Part shown: one piece after another, positions 23,398 to 31,389 of the stretch
Position numbering within the stretch: position 1 is the stretch's first letter
Layout of the letters: each line of letters begins with the position of its first letter
Source of the DNA: Fibrobacteria bacterium
Lineage (GTDB): Bacteria; Fibrobacterota; Fibrobacteria; UBA11236
DNA length: 46,541 nucleotides
Direction of reading: 5' to 3'
Assembly (NCBI GenBank): GCA_017881725.1
Contig: JADGQO010000225.1
Span: 1-46,541 of the forward strand
The notes under the pieces: generated by a model
The model's input: only the letters and a program-made list of their open reading frames with translations
Databases searched by the model: none
Told to the model about the DNA's origin: nothing
Position numbers and translations under genes: made by a program

Positions 23398-23441
23398 TTG
23401 ACTTTTTTTACCTCCAGTCGGTACGATGGCATCGCTGGAGG
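23398..23441 (+). promoter_or_regulatory. Promoter of the TonB-dependent receptor gene with an overlapping palindrome
   Basis: TTGACT (23398-23403) and TACGAT (23422-23427) are separated by 18 bp. ACCTCCAG (23409-23416) and CTGGAGGT (23434-23441) are perfect inverted repeats flanking the -10 box, and a smaller CGAT-GGC-ATCG palindrome lies inside. The right arm contains the Shine-Dalgarno GGAGG. The arrangement suggests an operator controlling this receptor. Confidence 0.55.
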
Positions 23442-23448
23442 TGCTATC

Positions 23449-25959
23449 ATGCGAAATCCCTTTACCTTTACATTTACCAAGTGGATCAAAGCGTGCATAC
23501 TGGGACTCGCACTCGCGACCTGTGCCATATTCGGCGAAGATAAAAAGTCGGCGGCGGACGAGAGCCCGCTTGGACTTTCCCTCAACGCGCTCCTATCCAT
23601 GCATCTGACCACGGGCTCGTTCCTCGATCTGGATCTGGCCAATTCTCCGTTCAGCATGACCATCATCGAAAGGCGGCAAATCGAGAATTCCGGCGCCCGC
23701 CATCTCAGCGAACTCCTGGAAATCTACGTGCCGGGATTCCAGTACATGTTCAACAAGTGGAACGGCGTCATCTGGGGCATGCGCGGCATCGCCAACGATC
23801 GGAACTCGAAGTTCATCTTCCTGGTCAACGGCCATAAGCTCAACAGTCAATCCGTCGACGGCGCGGTCACCGAATTGACCCTCGGGCTGCTTGGCGACGT
23901 GGAGCGGGTGGAAGTGCTCCGCGGGCCTGCGGGATTAGTGTACGGATCGGGAGCCATCGCCGGCATCGTCAACGTGGTGACCAAGGATCCGGAAGGGAGT
24001 CGGACGACCCTCCAAGGCGGGGCCGGAAGCTGGGGTGATGAAGAGGTTGAGGCCCAAGTCCAGGCCGAACCCGCCGAGGATCAGGAATTGCTTTTCTCCT
24101 TTGGCGCCCGGAGGTCGGACGGATTGGGCCAGCGCCAATCACGGCTCTATGCGCGATCCATGTGGCCCTTCCCGTCCTGGTTGGACCTGGGCAATCCCAA
24201 CGGGGTTCCCGCCGACGGGAGCGCCTGGTCCACGCCGGGGAATTACCGCTTAAGCGGGGATTGGCGCTGGGGCCGGCTGCATTGGTATTCCCGCTTCACC
24301 CATGAGGTGGACGATGCCGGAGCTTTCTTCATCCAGGATCCCTGGCCCGACATCGTCGGCGCTCCCGACTCCACCGCGCCCGATCGCCTGGTGGACGGAA
24401 AAAACGTGAAGTACAACGACCCCTTCTGGTCCCAGACGGAATCCTGGGGAACCAACCGGCGCCAATATCTCCATGACGCCCTCATGTCGGAGCTTTCCTA
24501 TACGCATCCGATCGGAGAGGATGAGCTGGAATTCCGCCTGGGCGCGGACGATTACACCCAAAGGGTACAGATGGAATCCCGGACCGGTTACGAGAAGGAC
24601 TTGCCGGCCAATCCGACGCCGTTCGTTGATGAAACCTTCGGGGAGCGGCGGTATACCTTGAGCTCGAAATACCTGCTGGGCCGCATCCCCAAGCTGCAAG
24701 CCGCCTTGGGCACCGAGTTGCGCTTGGATGATCTCGGTGACGATATGGAAGGCAGGAACGCCTGGAACGAGAATCCCGATCATCCGGTCATCACCTCCAT
24801 CCTTTATGGGAACGGAGCCGTCTATGCCGAAGGATTCTACCGCTACAGCGGAAGCTTGGGATTCGATTTGGGCGCGCGTTACGATATTCACACGCGCACG
24901 GCCCAGTTCGGCGGCGTGATCAGCCCCAAGGCCGCCGTGATTTTCACGCCCGTTCCGGGGCATACCGTGAAAGCGGTAATCCAAAGCTCTTCCAACAACG
25001 GCACCGTGGATAATTACGAGTATAATCTGGGCCTGTACGACGACGCCGGGAAGGTGTCGACCCAAGACCACATGGCGCGCACGGACGTCGCGCCTGCCAG
25101 CCCCAACGATATCATCAGGGGGGCGCCCACCCTGGGAACCCTCCACGATCTCCGGCCGGAGCGCATCTATTCCGCCGAACTCCTTTCAATCCACACCTTC
25201 GGCGACGTATTCACCATCCAGCCTTCCATCTCCTACAATTACGTGTCGGACCTCTTCGCCTGGGCGCAGCCCCTTTTGCGCGTGGTCAATGCCGGCGTCT
25301 ACCGGTTCGTCAACGTGGACCTGGAGACCACCCTGCGCTTGCGCAAGGTCACCTTAGGATTCAACCATACCTACCAGGTGCCGGTGGGGACGGATCCCTC
25401 CGCCGCCGCCGTCCGTTATACCCGGCCGTATTATGATCAGAATGGCGTCTGGTACGATTCCACGCTGGTGAACGGAAAATGGCAATACCATCTCGTCCCC
25501 TCCAAGACCCGCATGGATACGGTGGTCGTCAATCCCGTCTTCGAGCAGGTCACGCACGATGGAAAAAACTTCCTCAGCCTGGCGACCAACGTTTCCAAGG
25601 TCCAGGTCGATTACAGCCCTTGGCCCTGGCTCACTTTGCATACCGACGCGCGGATTTTCTGGGGCCTGCCCGGCCGGGACAGCATCTACACCCAGGATGA
25701 AAAACTGGGCTTCAATTCCTTGGGCATCCAAAGCGACGCCATGACCAAATGGAACGCGAGCATCCACTTCCGCCTGCCGGGAAAGTTTCGCCTCTCGCTC
25801 CACGTTTACGACATACTCGGCGTGGATAACGGGACGACCGGCGATAACTCGTTGGCCATCCACACCTTGCGCTGGCATCAGATGGGTACCGTTGATCAGA
25901 AAGATTTGTATTCCGTCGATCAGCGATCCTATGCGGCCCGCGTCGAGAAGGCCTTCTGA
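23449..25959 (+). CDS. TonB-dependent outer-membrane receptor
   Basis: Starting at the ATG at 23449 (GGAGG 7 nt upstream) the 836-residue protein has a signal peptide (KWIKACILGLALATCAIFG) and a plug domain. Plug motifs include FSMTIIERRQIENSG, RGIANDRNSKFIFLVNGHKLN and VERVEVLRGPAGLVYGSGA(I)AGIVNVVTK. A large beta-barrel follows, ending in Phe (SYAARVEKAF), the usual signal for BAM insertion. No carboxypeptidase-like N-terminal domain and no SusD partner is present, so this is the siderophore/cobalamin/small-molecule type rather than SusC. The ligand is unknown. It is divergent from the CheA-like kinase operon and may be its regulatory target. Confidence 0.93.
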   Translation: MRNPFTFTFTKWIKACILGLALATCAIFGEDKKSAADESPLGLSLNALLSMHLTTGSFLDLDLANSPFSMTIIERRQIENSGARHLSELLEIYVPGFQYMFNKWNGVIWGMRGIANDRNSKFIFLVNGHKLNSQSVDGAVTELTLGLLGDVERVEVLRGPAGLVYGSGAIAGIVNVVTKDPEGSRTTLQGGAGSWGDEEVEAQVQAEPAEDQELLFSFGARRSDGLGQRQSRLYARSMWPFPSWLDLGNPNGVPADGSAWSTPGNYRLSGDWRWGRLHWYSRFTHEVDDAGAFFIQDPWPDIVGAPDSTAPDRLVDGKNVKYNDPFWSQTESWGTNRRQYLHDALMSELSYTHPIGEDELEFRLGADDYTQRVQMESRTGYEKDLPANPTPFVDETFGERRYTLSSKYLLGRIPKLQAALGTELRLDDLGDDMEGRNAWNENPDHPVITSILYGNGAVYAEGFYRYSGSLGFDLGARYDIHTRTAQFGGVISPKAAVIFTPVPGHTVKAVIQSSSNNGTVDNYEYNLGLYDDAGKVSTQDHMARTDVAPASPNDIIRGAPTLGTLHDLRPERIYSAELLSIHTFGDVFTIQPSISYNYVSDLFAWAQPLLRVVNAGVYRFVNVDLETTLRLRKVTLGFNHTYQVPVGTDPSAAAVRYTRPYYDQNGVWYDSTLVNGKWQYHLVPSKTRMDTVVVNPVFEQVTHDGKNFLSLATNVSKVQVDYSPWPWLTLHTDARIFWGLPGRDSIYTQDEKLGFNSLGIQSDAMTKWNASIHFRLPGKFRLSLHVYDILGVDNGTTGDNSLAIHTLRWHQMGTVDQKDLYSVDQRSYAARVEKAF

Positions 25960-25983
25960 GGGGGGACGGCTTCCAGGACCCAG

Positions 25984-26012
25984 TCTACCAGGCTCCGGAA
26001 CAAATGCCGGAG
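25984..26012 (+). other. Short segment shared with the diheme cytochrome gene; also a hairpin
   Basis: GCTCCGGAACAAATGCCGGA and the next G (25992-26012) are identical to 30405-30425 inside the diheme cytochrome gene, and TCTACC just upstream also matches, giving 27 of 29 positions. Read in the corresponding frame it would encode VYQAPEQMPE, like FYRAPEQMPE of the cytochrome. CTCCGG/CCGGAG can form a stem between the convergent receptor and Ycf48 genes, so a terminator role is also possible. Confidence 0.45.
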
Positions 26013-26037
26013 ACGTCGTCATTTTACAAATGTCCGC

Positions 26038-27003
26038 CTACTGGGTTCCCCACTTTTCCGCCCGCAAAATGGTTCCGAAATCCCCTGCGGCCCACCCATG
26101 CATGGAGTCCAAAAAGAATATCGAAAACAAGGTATGCTCCGCGCCTTTTTCCGGGGCCCAAGTCAGCCCGCCGTCCGTCGTTTTAAAAATGGCCCCGAAG
26201 TCTCCGGCTACCCAGCCCGTTTTTGCATTGAGGAAGTAAACCGATAAAATCCCCTGGGCCGTTGTGCCGCTGATATCGGACCAAGTTGCGCCGCCATCCG
26301 CCGTTTTAATGATGGTGCCATTCCCGCCGGCGGCGTAACCGATGGAGGCCGTGGGGAAAAAGGTCGTATACAATTTGCTTTTGGTACCCGACTTGAGTTC
26401 GGCCCAGGTTTTTCCGCCATCCGTTGTCTTCAGAATCAATCCATCATCGCCCACGGCGTATCCTGTATTCGCCTCAGGGAAATGCATTGCGTTCATTTGC
26501 AAATCCACCGTCGTATCCGAATTTCGGATGGCCCATGACTCTCCTCCGTCCGATGTGCAGAGTACCATGGATTGCATCCCCGCGGCGCAACCGTGCAGCG
26601 CGTCACGGAATTGAATGGATGAGATCAGGCGGGTCGTGCCGCCATCCAAAGGCAGCCAAGTGGCGCCACCGTCCCGGGTTTTTAAAATCGTACCGTTGTC
26701 CCCGACCGTCCATCCCGTATCCGCATTGAGAAAAAATACCGAAAGGAGGCCGTAATCCACTCCGCTGGATTCGGCTTTCCACGACGTTCCCCCATCGATG
26801 GATTTTAAAATGGATCCACCGCCGCCAACGACATAACCCGTATTCTGGTTGGCAAAAAAAATGGATTTGAATCCGGATGGGATGATTCCGCTATCCTGAA
26901 CGACCCAGACGTTCGGCGGATCGACAGCAGGCTTTTCACCGCTTTCAAATAGGCACGCGGTCATCAGAAAGGTGGATATCAGGAGAGAACAGATCTTCCC
27001 CAT
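26038..27003 (-). CDS. Ycf48/BNR-repeat lipoprotein
   Basis: Starting at the ATG at 27003 the 321-residue product has a lipoprotein-type signal (LLISTFLMTAC followed by LFES). About seven repeats of the Ycf48/BNR type follow, each with a pattern such as TGYVVGGGGSILKSIDGGTSW, spaced about 42 residues apart. This predicts a seven-bladed beta-propeller on the cell surface or in the periplasm. Ycf48 assists photosystem II assembly in phototrophs, but in other bacteria such proteins are annotated by fold only, so no function is assigned. In-frame codons upstream of 27003 lack signal-peptide logic. It is divergent from a second Ycf48-type gene. Confidence 0.85.
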   Translation of the reverse strand: MGKICSLLISTFLMTACLFESGEKPAVDPPNVWVVQDSGIIPSGFKSIFFANQNTGYVVGGGGSILKSIDGGTSWKAESSGVDYGLLSVFFLNADTGWTVGDNGTILKTRDGGATWLPLDGGTTRLISSIQFRDALHGCAAGMQSMVLCTSDGGESWAIRNSDTTVDLQMNAMHFPEANTGYAVGDDGLILKTTDGGKTWAELKSGTKSKLYTTFFPTASIGYAAGGNGTIIKTADGGATWSDISGTTAQGILSVYFLNAKTGWVAGDFGAIFKTTDGGLTWAPEKGAEHTLFSIFFLDSMHGWAAGDFGTILRAEKWGTQ

Positions 27004-27179
27004 GAATAATTTGATGAGAACGCGGCGCGTGATTGTTTTAAATGATGAATGGCTGTTCATGCGTACGACTCGGAACGAAAAAATAACCCCAGGTTTTACC
27101 AACAATTATTGCGTAACTTGAATATACCTCTCGCCCGGAAATTTCATGTGTCAAATTTTTTAGGACCTGATTTCCAGCA

Positions 27180-28883
27180 ATGTCCAGGTCAGGCGCCGGC
27201 CCAAAGCGATGCGTCGCGTCAAGTGAAATCCAGCGCGTGCGTGTACCACGTGATATTATTTGGACTCTCGTTTTCTGTTCTGGCCCTGGCCGCAGCCTCG
27301 TCCTCGGCGGAATCGACATGGTCCGGACGCAAAATGGCGGTGCGGTTTGGCGCGCCATTTCCTTCGGCACGGCCTGGTCTTTATTTTCCATCGCCTTCCA
27401 GGGAACGGACACGGGCTATGTTACCGGCGACGGCGGAGTGATTTTAAAAACCATGGATGGCGGTTCCCATTGGTCAGCCTTGTCCACCCATACCACGCAG
27501 GCCATGCTAGCCACGCATTTTCATTCCGAGCAGGTCTACGCTTTCGGCATGCAATCCGTAATCCTGCGTTCGACAAACGGAGGTCTGGATTGGTCCGCAT
27601 CCGATAATGGATTGAACACCTTTTTAGACCGTTACGATTTCCCGGCCAAGGATACCGGTTATGCGATCGGCATGGACGCGGGGGTATACCGTTCCACGGA
27701 TGGGGGACTATCCTGGTCCAAGCTTCCCACCGGGCTTCTCCCGACGCAATTAGTTAATCTCAGTTTTTCATCCCTGTCTTTTTATAACTCGCGAGTGGGA
27801 TATATTGTCGGTAAAAACGGCCTTATCCTCAAGACCATCAATGGCGGCGCGCAGTGGAGCGTTGCCAATCCGACTCCGGTGGCCGTGGAGTTGAACGGGG
27901 TTTTCTTCACCGACCGGGATACGGGCTTTGCCGCGGGCACATACGGTTCCGTGCTCAAGACCGTGGATGGCGGGGAAACCTGGTCGCTCAAAAAAACCGG
28001 CACCACCGAAGATTTGCATGTCATCCAATTCCCGACGTCCCGCATTGGGTATGTGATCGGTCATTCCGGCTTGATCTCGAAAACGGTGGACGCGGGCGAG
28101 AGCTGGACCGCGCTCCCGTCCGGGCTTGGGATGGAATTGAACGGGGTGTTTTTCCCCAACGGTCCGGATACCGGATACGTTTCATCCTCCAACGGCGACA
28201 TCGTGAAAACCATGGATGGCGGGGCGACTTGGGTGTCGCAGTTCAGCGGGCTCACCAGTCGTTTGATGTATTTGCAATGTTTGGATACGCGCACCTGCTT
28301 TGTCGTGGGCGATATGGGGCAAGCGCGGAAAACCGTCGATGGAGGCAAAACGTGGATTCCTATGATCATTCCCGGATTGAAAAATCTGAACGCCATCTCC
28401 TTTCCTTCCCGGGATACGGGCTACGTGGTAGGGGCGGATGGATTGGTTTGCAGGACCGAAAACGGCGGTGGGTCCTGGCAAGCCTTGAACAGCGGGACCT
28501 CGGAGGAATTGCGCGGGGTATTTTTCCGCACGCCCCAATCCGGATATGCCGTAGGCACGGGAGGAATCATTCTTGCCACTGAGGACGGCGGAAGCAGTTG
28601 GCGGCGCGAGGCCAGCGGCACCTCGATTCCCTTGGAATCCGTGTTCATGGTTAACTCGGATGTTACGGTGGTGGTGGGAAACAACGGCGTCATCCTGAAG
28701 AAGTCCCCGGCGGCTCCCGGATCGATACGCCCGCGCGAATTTTTTCGACATCCTGTTTGGAACAACCGGAAACGCGGCGCGGGATGGAACGGCGCACCGC
28801 CTATTTTCAATAGCGAAAATTTCTACTTCGACGCCATGGGGCGAATTTTTTTGGGAACCCGAACCAAACTCCGGACCCATTAG
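27180..28883 (+). CDS. Ycf48/BNR-repeat secreted protein, probable N-terminal frameshift
   Basis: The frame encodes about eleven Ycf48-type repeats (such as TGYVTGDGGVILKTMDGGSHW), predicting one or two beta-propellers. The C-terminal ~50 residues contain YFDAMGRIFLG, resembling a shortened type IX sorting tail. From the ATG at 27180 there is no signal peptide. The neighbouring frame, from a GTG at 27223, encodes a good one (KSSACVYHVILFGLSFSV, then LALAAASSSAES) up to about 27330. A 1-nt deletion near 27310-27340 would explain this, so the gene is either recently frameshifted or contains a sequencing error. Starts at 27180 and 27318 are both open in the propeller frame. The diheme cytochrome gene follows 24 nt downstream and is probably cotranscribed. 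Confidence 0.72.
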   Translation: MSRSGAGPKRCVASSEIQRVRVPRDIIWTLVFCSGPGRSLVLGGIDMVRTQNGGAVWRAISFGTAWSLFSIAFQGTDTGYVTGDGGVILKTMDGGSHWSALSTHTTQAMLATHFHSEQVYAFGMQSVILRSTNGGLDWSASDNGLNTFLDRYDFPAKDTGYAIGMDAGVYRSTDGGLSWSKLPTGLLPTQLVNLSFSSLSFYNSRVGYIVGKNGLILKTINGGAQWSVANPTPVAVELNGVFFTDRDTGFAAGTYGSVLKTVDGGETWSLKKTGTTEDLHVIQFPTSRIGYVIGHSGLISKTVDAGESWTALPSGLGMELNGVFFPNGPDTGYVSSSNGDIVKTMDGGATWVSQFSGLTSRLMYLQCLDTRTCFVVGDMGQARKTVDGGKTWIPMIIPGLKNLNAISFPSRDTGYVVGADGLVCRTENGGGSWQALNSGTSEELRGVFFRTPQSGYAVGTGGIILATEDGGSSWRREASGTSIPLESVFMVNSDVTVVVGNNGVILKKSPAAPGSIRPREFFRHPVWNNRKRGAGWNGAPPIFNSENFYFDAMGRIFLGTRTKLRTH

Positions 28884-28907
28884 TTTTTAAGATTGGGCAT
28901 ACACGGC

Positions 28908-30728
28908 ATGAAGCATCGGATTTGGACGGCGGTTTATTTATGGTTCGGCTTCCCGGCCTTGACCTGCGCGGCTTTAACCGCCATTACCACTTTAACCGCC
29001 TTTGCCGCCCTGGCCGCTTTACCTGCTCTGGGTTCCACCGACTTTGCCTATTTCAATCCGACCGACACTGCTTCCATCCCCAAAACCATTTCCGCGACGG
29101 GTTTCTATTCCAATCTTGCCCGCAAAATTCCGGCGTCCAATGCCTTGCCCTTCGAAATCAACGCCGCGCTCTGGTCCGACGGGGCCTGGAAACAGAGGTG
29201 GATAATTCTACCGCGCGGAAAGTCGATTCCCTACGTGGATACCTCCGATTTTTTCGACTACCCGGATAGCACGGTATTCGTCAAGAATTTTTGGTTGGAG
29301 CGCAACGAAGGCGATACAACTTCGCGCGTGCTTTGGGAAACCCGCCTCCTGATCAAGCATGCCGATGCGAGCGCGGCCCAACATGACTGGTACGGATTTT
29401 CCTACCGCTGGGACAGCGCGCAAACCGATGCTCATCTGGTTTCTCCCGACCTCGACGAGTACGGATTATTTTTTTACAGCGACAACCATGGTCGGCGCAC
29501 TTATAAAAAATGGCGTTTTCCTTCCACCGGCTGCAATATCTGCCATCTGAACGGAACCGGCACGGCACCTACGGGAACGGCATCCCCGGGAACGACGTTG
29601 CACGCGCGGTCCGTATTGGGTTTTTATCCCGCGCAATTGAAGCGTCCATTGCCGTCGAACCCGAAAGAAAACCAGGTGGCTGATCTTTTCCGTCGCGGCA
29701 TTTTCACCGGCGGGTTGCCCGATTCGACATCCCTGGAACGGAGGTTTCACGGCATCGGCGATCCAATTCCATCGGGGTTGTCGTCGTCGGAAAGATTCGC
29801 CGTCATCGACACCCTGGCGCGCTCCTACCTGGCCGCGAATTGTTCCGGTTGCCACGGTTTTCGCGGCATCGCCAACAACGCCATCGGGATCGCGCGGGTC
29901 AACTTCGACTTCTTCCGGTTTTCGCCCGCCATCGAGTTCGCCCATTTCCCTACCCAGACTTTTTTTCTGAACGACACGACAAGTTTTTCCGCAACCCTGT
30001 CGCCCTACGGACGCGCCGCCTTCGTTCGGGCCGTCGTCCAGGCGGGATTGGATACTGCCGCGGGACATACCTGGCATATGGAGCTTCCGCCCCATTCCGG
30101 AGATCCCATGCAGACGATAGTGCCGGCCTTGCTTTATCCCGGATATCCCGCGGTATCGGAATTGTTGTATCGCCAATCGCGCCGGTCCGCCGCCTGGGTG
30201 GATTCAGCCAATCTCCGCCGTAACCTGCCGGTTAACACGGCCCCGGGTGATACTTCGTCCACGTCCGCTTTTAGTTGGGTTTACGCGGCGCCTTGGGGTT
30301 CGCGGGAATGGGAAGATTCCCTCGCGAGCCATGGATGGACCATCGATTCCATCTTCGCCGCGACCGGCCAATATTCCGGCCATGGCCATTATTTCTTCTA
30401 CCGTGCTCCGGAACAAATGCCGGAGTTGGGCACCTATGTGGCCGATACCGTCGCCCTGAAAATTCTCGGCGAATGGGTGCGGAATTATCAGCCCGCGACG
30501 CGGATCCAGCCCATATCACGTCCAACCCAGGAAGTCCCTAGACTGCGTGGTCGCGCTTTGTTCCTGCCACGCGCTTGGTCCGGTCGCCTGTCGATGTCGA
30601 ATCTGCAGGGGCGGAAATACACGTTGCAAGCCGCAACGAACGGGACCGTTCTGCTTCCCGCGTCAGCCCAAGCCGGAGTTTATTTTTTCCGGATGGGAAT
30701 CCATGCTTTCACCCTCGCGTTGTATTGA
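28908..30728 (+). CDS. Diheme c-type cytochrome, SO_2930/HNE_0200-like, with sorting tail
   Basis: Starting at the ATG at 28908 the 606-residue protein has a signal peptide (hydrophobic Ala/Thr/Leu-rich stretch to ALGSTD). Two c-type heme motifs are present, CNICH (Cys209) and CSGCH (Cys312). The surrounding motifs LPFEINAALWSDGAWKQRW, FPSTGCNICH and YLAANCSGCHGF match the family annotated SO_2930-type or TIGR03806, which in other genomes is often encoded beside a beta-propeller or beta-helix protein. The C-terminal ~60 residues (MSNLQGRKY, then AGVYFFRMG) look like a type IX secretion tail. It would be an extracellular or surface electron carrier. An in-frame TTG at 28893 is less likely as start. 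It follows the Ycf48-repeat gene closely. Confidence 0.83.
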   Translation: MKHRIWTAVYLWFGFPALTCAALTAITTLTAFAALAALPALGSTDFAYFNPTDTASIPKTISATGFYSNLARKIPASNALPFEINAALWSDGAWKQRWIILPRGKSIPYVDTSDFFDYPDSTVFVKNFWLERNEGDTTSRVLWETRLLIKHADASAAQHDWYGFSYRWDSAQTDAHLVSPDLDEYGLFFYSDNHGRRTYKKWRFPSTGCNICHLNGTGTAPTGTASPGTTLHARSVLGFYPAQLKRPLPSNPKENQVADLFRRGIFTGGLPDSTSLERRFHGIGDPIPSGLSSSERFAVIDTLARSYLAANCSGCHGFRGIANNAIGIARVNFDFFRFSPAIEFAHFPTQTFFLNDTTSFSATLSPYGRAAFVRAVVQAGLDTAAGHTWHMELPPHSGDPMQTIVPALLYPGYPAVSELLYRQSRRSAAWVDSANLRRNLPVNTAPGDTSSTSAFSWVYAAPWGSREWEDSLASHGWTIDSIFAATGQYSGHGHYFFYRAPEQMPELGTYVADTVALKILGEWVRNYQPATRIQPISRPTQEVPRLRGRALFLPRAWSGRLSMSNLQGRKYTLQAATNGTVLLPASAQAGVYFFRMGIHAFTLALY

Positions 30729-30747
30729 CCGCTTGCGAATAACACTC

Positions 30748-30851
30748 GAAATTGAAATTGAAATTGAAAAAAATTTGCGCGGATCGACGCGGGCTTCGGC
30801 GCCTACCGAGCTTCGCTTCGGTAGGCTTGTCGCGGTAGTCGGCCCGCGATC
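30748..30851. repeat. Hexanucleotide repeat and cruciform-forming element
   Basis: A GAAATT microsatellite (about 30748-30766) precedes a structured segment. GCCTACCGA (30801-30809) pairs perfectly with TCGGTAGGC (30818-30826), and the outer arms GATCG/CGGGC pair with GCCCGCGATC (30842-30851). AACTTTTT follows, so on the plus strand the element could terminate the cytochrome operon. Similar hairpin-rich DNA is present in the inverted-repeat element at 18994. Confidence 0.4.
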
Positions 30852-30978
30852 TAACTTTTTCCGGATTGTAACCTAGTCAAATAAACTGCTGTTTGGTTTT
30901 TTAATACGTTCCGAATTTTTTCGACGATGGTTCGCATCCAACAAAAACCTATTTACTCCATGGAAATGGAGGTCGAAA

Positions 30979-31197
30979 ATGAGCACCATTCAATTTATTT
31001 CAACATGCGCAGTTATCGTCATTGCCATGTCGTTCTTGGTTATTTATACCATGCAACAATTCGTGCATATGGGCAAGGACACGGATCATTACTCAACATT
31101 TCCGTTGAAATTTTTTCGAAAGTCTAAATACTTCAAAACCAAAAGACATCCCATTCCGATTCACAATAAAATTAAAAAGGTCGATAAACCGAATTGA
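30979..31197 (+). CDS. Small single-pass membrane protein of unknown function
   Basis: The 72-residue product has one N-terminal transmembrane helix (FISTCAVIVIAMSFLVIYTM) followed by a strongly basic, Lys-rich cytoplasmic tail (KFFRKSKYFKTKRH, KIKKVDKP). A good Shine-Dalgarno (GGAGG, 30968-30972) lies 6 nt before the ATG, which supports translation. An overlapping alternative frame lacks this signal. The coding sequence is clearly more AT-rich than its neighbours. No family is recognised, and it is not in an obvious operon. Confidence 0.55.
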   Translation: MSTIQFISTCAVIVIAMSFLVIYTMQQFVHMGKDTDHYSTFPLKFFRKSKYFKTKRHPIPIHNKIKKVDKPN

Positions 31198-31265
31198 AGT
31201 CTTAAGGCTTCCCGCTATTTTCGTTATGGCGGCTGGAGTTCGCAAGGCCACGCGTCGATCTTATC

Positions 31266-31294
31266 GATGGGTAAAACAATTGTTTTTACCCATC
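31266..31294. promoter_or_regulatory. Near-perfect palindrome upstream of the DEAD-box helicase gene
   Basis: GATGGGTAAAA (31266-31276) pairs with TTTTACCCATC (31284-31294) around CAATTGT. The element lies about 95 nt upstream of the helicase start. It could be an operator, a terminator for the small upstream gene, or a 5' leader structure of a cold-inducible helicase mRNA. Confidence 0.4.
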
Positions 31295-31389
31295 AGCCTA
31301 AAGAAACCGCATTGGCCGATTTCGCATAAAAAGCTATCATCCACGCCCTGCCATGCCCGGAAGGCTCGCAGCCATTGCCTGGGAGTCCT

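Noticed and set aside
24250..25146. A 298-codon minus-strand open frame within the TonB receptor region
   Set aside because: It is antisense to the receptor barrel and has no recognisable motif.
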